NCBI GenBank assembly: GCA_006176705.1
Contig: QRFJ01000007.1
Span: forward strand, 4,576,276-4,640,275
Direction: 5' to 3'
From: Cocos nucifera
Taxonomy: Eukaryota; Streptophyta; Magnoliopsida; Arecales; Arecaceae
DNA length: 64,000 bases
Below the pieces are notes generated by a model. The model searched no databases. It saw only the letters and a list, made by a program, of their open reading frames with translations, and was not told the origin of the DNA. Of this stretch, positions 14,401-26,400 are shown piece after piece. The position numbers and the translations under genes are program-made. The stretch's first letter is position 1. Each line of letters starts with the position of its first letter.

Positions 14401-17400
14401 AAACTTGTCTATCTTAACCAAGACATCCTCGAGCATCTCACACGGTGCCTTAATTGATCTATCGGCTAACTATATGGTGACCGACTTGGGTTTTAGTTCT
14501 TCGAATCCAAAAAGTTCATGCATCGAACTAGGCGAAAGATTCACACTTGCCCCTAAGTCTAGAAGAGCTTTTTTGATGTGGAAATCTCCTATAACACTGG
14601 AAATGATGAGGGCTCCTGGGTCCTTAAGCTTTGGAGGGGTTGCATGCTGGAAGACAGAATTAGCTTGTTCGGTGAGGTGTACTTTCTTTGAAATTTGTGA
14701 TCTAGATTTATATTTTTGGGTGCATAAATCCTTCAAAAATTTGGCATATACAGGAACCTGTTTGATTGCATCTAGAAGGGGGAGATTAATTTGGACTTGC
14801 TTAAACAATCTAACATCTTGTCGAGTCTTCCTTCTTATTTGCAAGAATAGGGGCGTTTAGGGCATCCAAAAATGGTATTTTAGGTAAGTAAGATAATTCT
14901 GGTGCAATTGGTTCATTCTCTATTTTTGGATCCTCCTTGTTCTTGGGTGATTCGGATGTAGTTAGAGGTTTGGGGTTGGTCTCAGTGTGTTCAATGATCT
15001 TCCCACTTCGAAGAGTCATGATTGATTTGGTGTGTTCAGAAAAGGCTTCTGGGGTATTAGAGCTCTCAACCATGAATTGCCCTCTTGGGTTGCTGTTGGG
15101 TTGGCTAGGTAATTTTTCCCCTTCCCTCCTACTGAATGCGGTTTGCTAGTTGACCTATTTAGGTCTCTAGCTTAGCAATGGATTGTGTATGGGAGTTAAG
15201 GGTTTGAGTGTTGATTTCTAATCGTTCTAATACTTTCAGAACTTTCTCCTCAAAAGCTGAGCTGTGACCAGTGGTAGACGGTTGAGGAGCATTTTGAAAT
15301 TGGTGGTATGGTCTATGCTTATATGTTGAGTCCTGATATTGGGGTTGAGGTACAGTAGGGCCAACCACTGGTTGTGATCTTCAAGAAAAATTTGGATGGT
15401 TTCTTCGGTCGAGGTTATAAGTATTCGAACATGGATCGTTTCTTGGTCTACGAGCTTGTTGGACTTGAGCTTGCTGGACCTGCTCATGCACAAACTCAGG
15501 AAATTGAGGTGCAGTTAGGCATTCACTAATAAAATAGTTCGGGCTTGCACACAACGCACAAACTTCTTGGACTGGATTAGGTGGAATCGGGGATTGTCCA
15601 GTATTAAGAAGACGGTCTAATTTCTGGGACAGTTCATTTACCTTACTGTGGATATGCATGACGTTCCCAATCTGATAAATTCCACTTTTTTTCTATTGAA
15701 ACATGGGTTGTTCTCTAGAGGTGGCAGACATGTGATGTAGGGAGTTCTCACTAAGTGTTTCAAAGAGCTGCCAAGCTTCATCCTCACTCTTTAGCATGAA
15801 TGTCCTACCACATGATGCATCAACCATTTGTCGGTGTTTCTCTGATAGACCATCATAGAAACACTGAACAAGTTGTTATTTGGGGATAGTGTGGTGTGGA
15901 CATTTACGAATGAGGTTCCTTAACCTTTTCCATGTCTCATGAAAAAGTTCACCATCTAATTAGGAAAAACTAATGATGGCTTTTTTTAATTTGATTTGTT
16001 TTCCAATTGGAAAGTATTTCTTTAGAAATTCTCTCTGAAGATGATCCCAAGTTGAAATGGTTATAGAATTTAGGGAGTTTAGCCAATGCTTGGCTTTATC
16101 TTTAAGTGAGAAAGGGAACAGTTTCAACCTTAGGGCATCATCGAAGAAGTTTTGAATTTTTACTGTGGAACAAATCTCAAGAAATTCATCCAAGTGTTTG
16201 TATGGGTCCTTATTACTAAGTCCATAGAATGATGGCAACATTTGACTAATGCTAGACTTAATCTTATACTAGGTAGCTTCTACTGGAGGTGCTTGAATGC
16301 ATGGAGAATAGGTATATAAGGACGGAGTGAAATATTCCCTCAATAGGCGCGGAGGATTAGCCTCATCAGGTGCAGTCATGTTTCTAGCTTGGATAGTCCT
16401 AAGAGTCTTTTCTAGTTTTTCGTCTAGTGATTGCAAGTTGCGTTTTAGCGATCGTCGACCTAACATGCAACTAAAAGGTATATGTAGGACTGTCTTAGTC
16501 TATTAAGGATTTTTTTTTTAAAAAAAAAGAGAAAAGGAGAAGAGGGAAAGAAAGAGAGAAAAGAGTTCTAAAGAAGAGAACTTAAGGAGTCCTAAAGCTA
16601 AGAAGAGAAAGAAGAATTAGTTGTAATTAGATTTTAATTGCAATCAAGTTAGTACATAGTGGACTCTCGATCCTAAGGTTATCCTAGTTTTAGACAGTTC
16701 CTAACTGTTCCAAGTTAGCCTTCAAGCCCTTCAAGTCGTGACCAACCCAGATAAGTATAAGGTTAGTGGGAGTCCCCCCGTTGTTTTTCTTAGACATCAA
16801 TTAAATTGACTAGGTCAGTGAATTGAACCAATTATAAATCATCTTCCTTTGGACCCAGTCGTCCCACAAACCACTTGCCTAGACACTAGCTAGTTGATCA
16901 AGTCTAACCCAATCTAACTCTCAGGGTCACTCGTCCTATTGAGCTCGAAATCCTTAGGGGTCAACATCTAATTAATTTTAGATTAAGGTATAAGTTATGC
17001 AGATGTAAGGAAGTGATTTGTGGGCTAAGAAAAAGTGATCAAATCCCCATCTTATTTTAGTTAATGGGTTGTACCCTTTAAGTTAATTATGGAGATGCAA
17101 TGCAAAGAAACAAGGTGTCCAATCAAGTTAGAAATTTTTATATTTTAGGTTATGCTATCTTAGTTAAGTATTATGAAATGTCAGTGGCTTTTTTAGGATT
17201 TATAGTTTTATCTTTTTATATCTTTTTTTAAAAATTTTTGCAAAAAAAATAAATTTAAGTGATTAAGTTTAAAAGATAATAAATCACTAGGCTATAAAAA
17301 GCAGTAACTTATTCTAAACTATAAAAAGTAGAAAATTTCTAAGATTAAAAAGCAGTAAATTAGCTATGCAAAATAAGATTATGCAAATAAGATAATCTAG

Positions 17401-20400
17401 CTAGAAAGCAATAAAAAAGTTTAAAGCAAGAAACAAAAACTAAAAAGTATTTTTTTTAAAATCAACTATGCCAAGGTTTCCGGCAACGGTGCCAAAATTA
17501 GGTGCGTAGTCGTTGATAGCTTCAAAAATAACTCTACTCACTATGTAGGTAGGGTGAGTTGAGGTCGTATCCTTAGGGACTTAGGGCTAAGTTGAGATTG
17601 TGAAATAAAAGAGAGAATATTTGTTTTGATTTAGAAAATAAACTATCCTAAAATTGATATAATTAGAAAATAAAGATCTCGGAAGTTATGAATTAATTTT
17701 GTATTAACAAAATTATTTTTTTTTAATTTTTAAAATAGTTGCGATTAATCTTAGAAAAAATACCTATCTTTTCTCGGCACGCCCCATACCTGTAGATCAC
17801 GATGCATCTCGGGAAAGTACCAAGTAAACAATTTTTCTTTCCTCGGTACGCCGCGTACTCGTAGATCACAATGCATCTCCTGAAAGCAAAAGTTATTTCT
17901 AATATTAATCTAACAAGAAAGCATATAAAAGAGCAAATAAAGAACTCATGACAATTTAATAAAAAGCATAATCTTTATTGCAAATAAAAGAAATACAAGA
18001 AAATTTAGAACAATAGAACCCGTGTCGTTACAAAATTTTTTCTCCCCTCCTGAAACTGTTAGCCTAGCTGCTCATGGAGTAATCCCTTCCTCTCCGTCTA
18101 TGCAAGGCTCTAGAAGGATTCCTGAGATGATCCTCAAGTGAAAGTACAAGAGCCTTTTTATAGGTGTTAAGAGGGAAGAGTTTTACATGGTTTTCAGATG
18201 TGGGACTAAAGAAAATAATAAGGACTAAAAGATGGATGGATGAGATTGAAGGATCAAGAGCAGATAAAGTAAAAAAGAAAAATTGCCGTTCAATACAAAT
18301 TCTTCCCCTTAAAAAAATTTCTAAATATTATTTTTTTCTTTAAATTCCATGCTTGTTCGCCACATGCCTGATTTCCACATCGTTGCCGTGCGCCCGCATG
18401 ATGCTGTGCTTATTCTCTTATTTTGCCTTCGTGAACATGCTCGAGCCATGCCACGCTAAGGAAAACTTGATATAATTGTACATAAGCTGCGTGGACCGTC
18501 ACCTTGTTCCTTGGACAGTTGGACCACGTGAAGACCACCTGCTTCGCAGCACGTTATGCTTTCACGTTCGTGCGTGCATCTTAAACCATGCTGTGACTCC
18601 GTAGGTCCTGCTCGCCTAAGCCCAATGCAGGCCACTCCAACTCCACGCTCACAGCAAACAACTGACTTTTTTTCTCTTTGAAAACTTTAAATGCATATGG
18701 GCCCACATCTTTAATGCCATGCCAAAATCCACAAAGGCCAAGAAAGACCTTCCTCCTTTCTATTATTACCATACATGTCCTCTGTTCTTTCTTTTTCTCT
18801 TTGGGTATTCTCGCATCTGCATCATGTGTGTCCGTTCCAAATTGCAATTGTTAAGGGCCTTATTAGTTGGTGTGAATAAATTTACATGATCAACAATTCT
18901 TGTAAACAAACATAAGAAGCATCAAATAATAAATAATAGAGATTAAATAGCATATGTTTAATATTTCTTATGTCATATTTAATATATTCATTAGTAGTCC
19001 CCTGGGCCCCGCATCCTCGGTTGGTACCAAAATATCCCCCAGACCGCAGTCAGGAGTCTGAGGTCCGCCGGTCCAGGTCCGTCGCCGAAATTGCCTGATC
19101 CTGCATGGGGCGACACTGCCTGACGGGACCATGCGAGGGCCGATCTCCCCAGAGTAATTCGTAATAGTAAACAGCTCCACAGCCGATTAGGAATAAGGAT
19201 CAGCTAAGGATCCCCAAAGTAGATACCGGAGCCAAGGGCCATTCTGTTTGTTGTGAGTTGACAGCTAAAGGTTGAGAGCATGGGGGGCCTACTTCACTTA
19301 TGATTATTGTCGCCTTTTAATGGATGACGTGACGAAGCTATAAACAGACCTTCGAAAGGCTAATGACCAAAGCCAAGAGTGTCGGGCCCAATAGAGGACT
19401 GTTGGTCGAGAATTGGTCAGCCAAGAGTGGGTTGGTGGCTGATGCAGGGAGCGTGGGTATCCATAGAAACATCTTTCCCCTCTTTTTCTTCCTCCCCACC
19501 ACCTTTGCTCTCTCTTGCTTGCTGTCTTTCCTTTTGTTTTACTACGGTGATGACCATGAGAGGTCAAGATGAGAAGGGGAGGGGGCAGTTGGTGCCTTTA
19601 TTGAATTTAAGTGGCCGTCCTCTCTCTCCTCTTGTGGTCCCGTTCTATGCTCTTGGGAGGATGGAACAGAGGGAGAGGGGCAATTAATGCAGCCTGTTGG
19701 AGCTAGGTGATCCGGATAATTCTAAGAGCATGTGTATGGGCAGTCTAGTCAATGGTTTCTTCGGGCCTTACATCTTCGGCCAGTACCAAAATATCCCCAA
19801 CAAGATCTATGTTTAGTTGATATTAAGTTGAAGTTCCTTTTCTTAATAGTTTTTGCTCCTATGATTTGCAAGCTGGATTGTAGTGGTATTGGATTGCTAC
19901 ATGTTATCTTGCCAATTTATTGTGGTTTGATTGGATGCTATCTTGTTACTTTTCGATGTCTGTGTTTCTTGACATTTTAGATAGAAAGTGGAGCTTTTTT
20001 TTTTTTTGTTGCTTCAAAACCTTTTTCCACGCTATGTGATTGACTCCTGAATGCCGTGGCTAGCATATCAAATTATTGATATACTTGCATGCATGGAATT
20101 CTATACTGGCCCGAACTAGGCGGTACACCCTGTGCCGAGCCATACCGCTGGAGAACCAGGATGGTTCGGTTGGTGAAATCGATACATCAGAGGAGGGAGA
20201 GGGAAAGAGAGAGAGAGGAGGGGAGACACCATCGGAGGCCAACAATGGCCTATTGTGGCTGTTGGAGGGCTGCGGAAGCCTCCATGGCTCAACTTTCGCC
20301 CGATAGGACTTTTAAACGAGCGAGAAAGAGAGAGAGAGAGGAGGGAGAGACATATCGGAGGCAGGCACAATCAGTGGAGGGGCAACCGGCATTTGCCGGG

Positions 20401-23400
20401 TGGCCGTCGTGGCCACTAGGTGGCGAAGACCATGCGGATGGAGAGCCGCGGCTGCGGAATAGGGGGGATAGCCCCTGTTCCTTCATTGCATTTTTTAAAA
20501 ACCTTGATGAATAATGAAGTCGACAAACAATAAATAGTGAAGCTGGCTTCATTTTTTTAATTTTTTTTTAAAAAGTTAAAAATAATGAAGTCGGTAAATC
20601 CATTGTCGGCTTCATTTTTTGAATTTTTTTTTTTTAAAGTCAAAAACAGTGAAGCCAGCAATGGGTTTATCGGTTTCACTTAGAAAAAATCAGGAAAATA
20701 GGAGCGATTCTCCTGTTTCACTCCTACAGTGTTGCATATGTGGAACATGCCGTCCGACGGCTATGGCGGCTAGCTAGAGGCTGTCCGACGGCTTCCCCTC
20801 TATCATTTTCGGTCTCCCCCCCCCCTCTATCTCTATATCTCTTTTTTCCTCCCATTTTACCTCCTTTGCTTGTGTCAGTTCACGCCGGTCTGGTCCAGTA
20901 CGGATCCGTACTACTGGCCGACCAGCACGGGTTCCGATACCGAGTCCGCGAACCTTGCTTGCATGTCAAATTATGGATTTTTTTGTTTAGGCTTTCCCTT
21001 CCGGAGGAAATGGGTTTAAACCATGTGTTGCCCCCAAAGAAGAAGGGTTTATTTGCAAGTTTGCATACTTCATCATGGCTTCAGAACTATCTAAATCCAT
21101 TTAATGATGCCTGTAACTTGGGTATGAAGTATGCTTCTAAATTTTTTGGTCCATAAAAAAAAAATTGGCAGGCTTGGTGGTATTAGAATATATTTTAGAT
21201 GCATTGAGAACATCTTCATCATGAATTTAGAGAATATGTTACCACTTTGTTGTTTGCTGTTATTGAACTTACAGAAACATGCTATATGGAATCAAATACA
21301 TTTACTTTGTCCTTATCTTGCAGCGGCTATTTGTAGCTCAGACAGATAATTTAGAAATATCATCTTGTATCATGAGTCCTCCACAAGTGAGGTATATGTT
21401 ATTCCTATTCCTAAAGTTTTGAAAAACTAGAGCTGTTTATGAATAATAATGTTTCTTGCTGCAGCTTTTTGGTAAATGGAAGAGGAGTGGAGAGGAGAAT
21501 TAATGTTTCCCTGGTTTGTATCTTTCTCCTACAATTTTTGAGAAATGGTTTTTTTTCATATCATGTTTTATCACTCTTTTTGAATGATGCAACAGAGAAA
21601 TCATGATGAAAATTCTTATTCACTAGGACCATGGCCCTCAACTCCCAACAGATATTACCAAAATGCTTAGATGTGGAACAAATCTTATCCAAGCAGTTGG
21701 ATATTTTAGTGGTAAACAATAATGCATCCAGCCACATTTTTAGCTACAGAAGTATTGGTTAAAGGGCAGTAGATGGATTTCTTTGGTCATATTTGAACCT
21801 TAATATGTTACTCAAATTCCAGGTAACTGTATCATAGCCATAGCCTTCATGAGCAACGTATGTTCTGTTGCTCCATTGCTTAAAGATTTTGTTCAACCAG
21901 TCATTTTGGCTCTTGATCCAGGTAAGCGAGTTTCAGCCTTGCTCCCTAAATAGCTAATTAAACTTAAAAATTGATGTAGACCTTTTTTTTTTGTTGATTC
22001 CTAATTGATAGGAAATAGAAAAATCTTTTTTTTAAAAAAAAAAAAAATTGCTCATCACTTTATTAAATATTTGCCTTTCCAAAATCTTGAGCTCCTTATT
22101 TTTTTTTTTTAAATTTCTTTTGACAGGACCGATCCATTTCTGAAGCTGTGTTTTTATAACAGTTTTGTGTTAATAGAGAATATTTAGCATTTCCTAGTTC
22201 TAAGATATGTTAAATTAATAATCATGACTTGGTGATCTTGTGGTTAAAGTCTGTAAAACTATAGAAGCAGTGACCTAACCTCATTTTTAATGCTTTTGCA
22301 ATATCATCTAGAACCCATATACGCATATATATCATGTATATGTTTTGTTAGAAATTTTTTTTTAGTACAAAGGTTTTGCTAAATAAAGTTCCATTAGTTG
22401 TGGGTAAAACAAACATTTTGTCTTCTTTCATTCTTTTTTATTTTTATTCATTTTTAGCTGTTATTTTCCTTTTTTATTTTGCGGTGTGTTTAGCATGGGC
22501 GGGGAGTGTGAAAAGGTATCGATCATAAGATGAGAAGGTATGAACAATATGTGCAAGTTTCAGATTAAAAAAAATCATAAAAACCATGAAAGTTCTAAAG
22601 CAAGAAGCAAAGATTCAAGAATCGGTGCTAAGTGGTTCCATTTCTCCTACCAGAGAGGTACTGGTATCAGTTTGCCCTACTAGTTGCACCGCACAGACAT
22701 ACTGTGTTCGCACATGTTTATTTTGTTGTGCCAGGCTGCCAGCATCAGGAGGTCTACCATATGTTGGTGTCATATTTGTATTTTACCAGCCTGCTTTGTA
22801 TCCACAAGGTACCGGTATGGACACCGGTATCAATATTTCAACAATTGGCAAAAAAGAATTACCTATACAGGCACCAGAATCAATTTTGGGTGGTTGACAT
22901 TAAAAGGATCATGTTTAAATTATCCAAGAACAACTGATTGCTGATATCTTGAGTACTTTATGGTGCAGTGTGTCTTCTCATGATATAGGTGCTAATGACT
23001 ACGTGAAGACAAGATCTAATATGTATTTGGACTATAGATGAAATTTAGTGAGGAGAGAATTTAAAAATTTAAAGTAGACAAACTAAGATAAATTGTGGAC
23101 TTATATGGGGCATATCTTTTGCAAACATATCTTCTGAGGCTTGTTGGTTATATCGTAGAATAGTTAATAGTCTTGAGCTAGAAGTCATCATCTTAGTTTT
23201 TACATAACTAAGAGAATTTAAAACTAGACAAACTATGATAATTTGTGGAATTCTATGAGCATATCCATTGCAAACACACCTTTTGAGGCTACTTGGGTAT
23301 ATTGTAGAGTAGTTAACACTTATTAGTCTTGTGCTAGAGGTCATCATCCTGAGTTAGAGTTCAGTTTAGGTAACTATCTTATTCTTAGAAGAATTTAGGC

Positions 23401-26400
23401 AACTTGAATTGTTGCAATATCAAATCTTGATTATGTTAATTTTGATGTTTTGAGGAAGAATTTGTATGGTGGAGTTCATGTGTGCAGGACTAATGAGTCA
23501 TAGAGTCCCAATTAAAATTCTTTTCTGGAGACATTAAGTATTAAATTGTTGTCTTGACTTAATACCATCTTCTTATATAAATCATCATTTTTTTGTTGAA
23601 AAGAAAATTGATTTGGATATTGTGCACCCTATTGGTCGAGATGCCCATATTCCCTATGGTCTATTGTGTCACCTTAAATGCTAGTAATTAGGAAGTCTTA
23701 TCACATCTGGTAAAGCTACCTCTTAATATCAACATTTTTGAAAACCTCCCTCCAAAAAAAAAAAAAAACCTTCAAATGGTCCAAAAATATAGGCAGAATC
23801 AGACTTTGCTGACATTTTGCTACCAGACTATATGATGAGACTTTCTGGGATTTCTGGCCAGAAACAAGTGACTTGCCTTTTGTGTTGGCTTATGGAAAAA
23901 GATGATGATGGTTGCTGACATTTTGCAGAGACTGGTGATTTTGCAAAGCCAAGTATTTGCAACACATATATGGTGGCTCCTTCATAAAAACCTCAAGCAA
24001 ACACTAGGTTTATTGTTTAATTGGTGGATTTACTGTAATTTGCCGTCCATTGTTGCCCTTTGTGTCTCCCAATTGTTACAAAACCTCCATGGCTACATCA
24101 TGTTCCAATACATTGTCCTTTGCGGAATTTCCTGTTTCATGTCAAGTGTTTAGTCTTTCCTTGCTTTATCTTATCAACATGGTGAAAGCACAAGCGCAAT
24201 TCAAGAGGTAATAATATGCTGTCAGTCATCTTCTTGAGCGACCTATTGCCATCTCTGGTTGATTCATATTAATCATGTTGCCATAGGTCTCAAAAAGTAA
24301 AATACTGTAACAAGAAGGAAGCTGAATCCATAATTCACAAGTTCAAAATGACTCGTTTTCTAGTATTTATATGGAATTGGGAAAAAAAGTTCTGTAGTTT
24401 TCATGCTGTTCTGCATATGATAATAGGTATAAAGATCAAATACCTCTAAGTAGGAACTTTCCAGGCTTATCATTTTAAACAGCACCGATAAATGATAGAC
24501 CAATTCTTGTGCTATTTTTTTTTTAATAGAGTTTTCTACTTGTAAGTTTTGGTGTATCTCCTTGTCTCTGAAGTTCTAATAGTTGTATGTTTTTAACTAA
24601 TGATGTTTTCAATTCCTGAGAGCAACTTCATATTGTCATCATGATGAACATGGGTGTGCGATGAAACTGAATAGCTATATGTTTATGGTCACTTGAATGT
24701 AACATGGCAAGGGAGGAGATGAGCATTGATTAATGATATATAGGAATCAGATTTAATATTTTGTGTTTATCTGACTTCTTCATTATCAGTTTACTAGTAT
24801 ATTTGTAATGATGCTGGTTAACTAACATGGTCTCTAGATTTAAAATATCTTTTCTTACAGACCAAGCAATTAAAATCTTGTAATGCTTATTTTTGTGTAT
24901 AACACCTGCTCAAAGTTATCATTCATTCTCTTCTGGCATATGCATACATCTTATTACTCTGCTATTATTTTTCTTGAAAGTGGATAGTGCTGGTAGATTT
25001 TACATTCCCGATGAACAAATCTGGAATATGTCTTTAGTAGACATTTGTTTTGCATTTGTTCTGTTTGAAGTTGACTAACATGGCTAACCTGAGGATGGTG
25101 CTTTGAGTTTTATCTAGATTCGGAGATAATTGAGGGGCCATCAAGAGTATCACTTAATTGTCCAATAAGGTATATCTGTGAGCTTTCTATTTTGGTATAG
25201 AGAATTGTAGTTCATTTCACTACTGTGATATTAGTAGGTAGTTGAGTTTGATCAGTCCACCATTTATCAATGTCTGCCACTTAGAATATTATGCTAAGGC
25301 AAACTTATAAGTTGGTATGTTGTACTTCATATGCTGCATGTTCCATGTTATGCCATATTGACTGGGCTATTAATGGGATCAAGAGAAGCTATAGAGATGC
25401 TAGATATGCCTCTACATGAGCTGAGCTGGACAAAATGTTGTACTTCATGTGCTGCATGTGTCATGTCATGCTATATTGACTGGGCCATTAATGGGATCAA
25501 AAGAAGCTATGGAGATGATAGATATGCCTCTACATGAGCTGAGCTGGACAAGTGTGGCTTAGCTAGTTTATGTACAACTTATGATCCAAGATATTTTGGT
25601 TGAGGAATGAGCCATCCTTTTCCATGACCTGAAAGTCAAGAATTATATCAATAAATATATTTAGTTAACACGATATTTTGAATACTATACAAGGAAAAGT
25701 GTATAGAAACACTTTTGTTGCCTATAATTGCGAATTGGGTTCTCATTAGGCTAGGGTGTAATGCAAAGCTTTCTCTTACAATTTAGTTCTTTCTCGATAT
25801 GTTTGGTTGCCCTTGTAAATTGAGTATTAATATGCAATTAACATGGAAACATGCACAAGCCTGTAAAAAATACAAACAAATATGATGCAAAACCATTTAA
25901 CTTTTGATCTAGGGTTTTCTTGTTATAGTCAATCAGATGATATACTATTTTAACATCAAAGCATGTTTGACACCTACAAACATACAACTAGCAGATGAGA
26001 TTGGCCACTGTGGAAGGAAATTTTAAGATATAATATATTTCTGAAAGAAAGTTTGGGTGAATGAATAGAAAGAAAATATTAATGTACCACTTACATTTTC
26101 TGTTATTGCATCTATGACCTTCCAATATATGGTAGTTCTTATTGTGTTAGTGCAAAAATCTTTAGCTATATAGGAGGTTGTAATACATTTCCTTCATATC
26201 ATGTACTATGGTATTAGGAAAGGCATCTATATTTCATCATTTAGTTTTTGCTTCTAATAACTGGTTGATAGTTTGACTTGTGTTACTATAAATCAAGGTT
26301 CCCGGACTTGATATTGGAACCCATGCTAGCCAACTGGCGGTACGGGTCCGTATCGGATCGGACTGGCGCGAACTGACATAGGTAAAGGGAGCAAACCAGG

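Larger units (their letters stand above)
8450..18993 (-). mobile_element. Ty3/gypsy LTR retrotransposon, Athila-like, degenerate, antisense in a PIAL intron
   Basis: Two LTRs of about 1.49 kb enclose about 7.5 kb with gag, protease, reverse transcriptase, RNase H and integrase remnants, all on the minus strand and in the gypsy order (RNase H before integrase). The F-M-x-D-F-S RT active-site context, the protease DLGAS motif, the long LTRs and a TGGCACCGTTGCCGG primer-binding site fit the Athila branch. Coding regions are split over all three minus-strand frames with many stops, so it is not autonomous. No env-like frame was seen between integrase and the 3' LTR. The expected 5-bp target duplication is absent; an 86-bp repeat is there instead. 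Confidence 0.9.

Noticed and set aside
22586..22944. Three overlapping frames of 86-103 codons in a PIAL intron
   Set aside because: All three forward frames are open over the same bases, none resembles a known protein, and the flanking PIAL exons splice past them.
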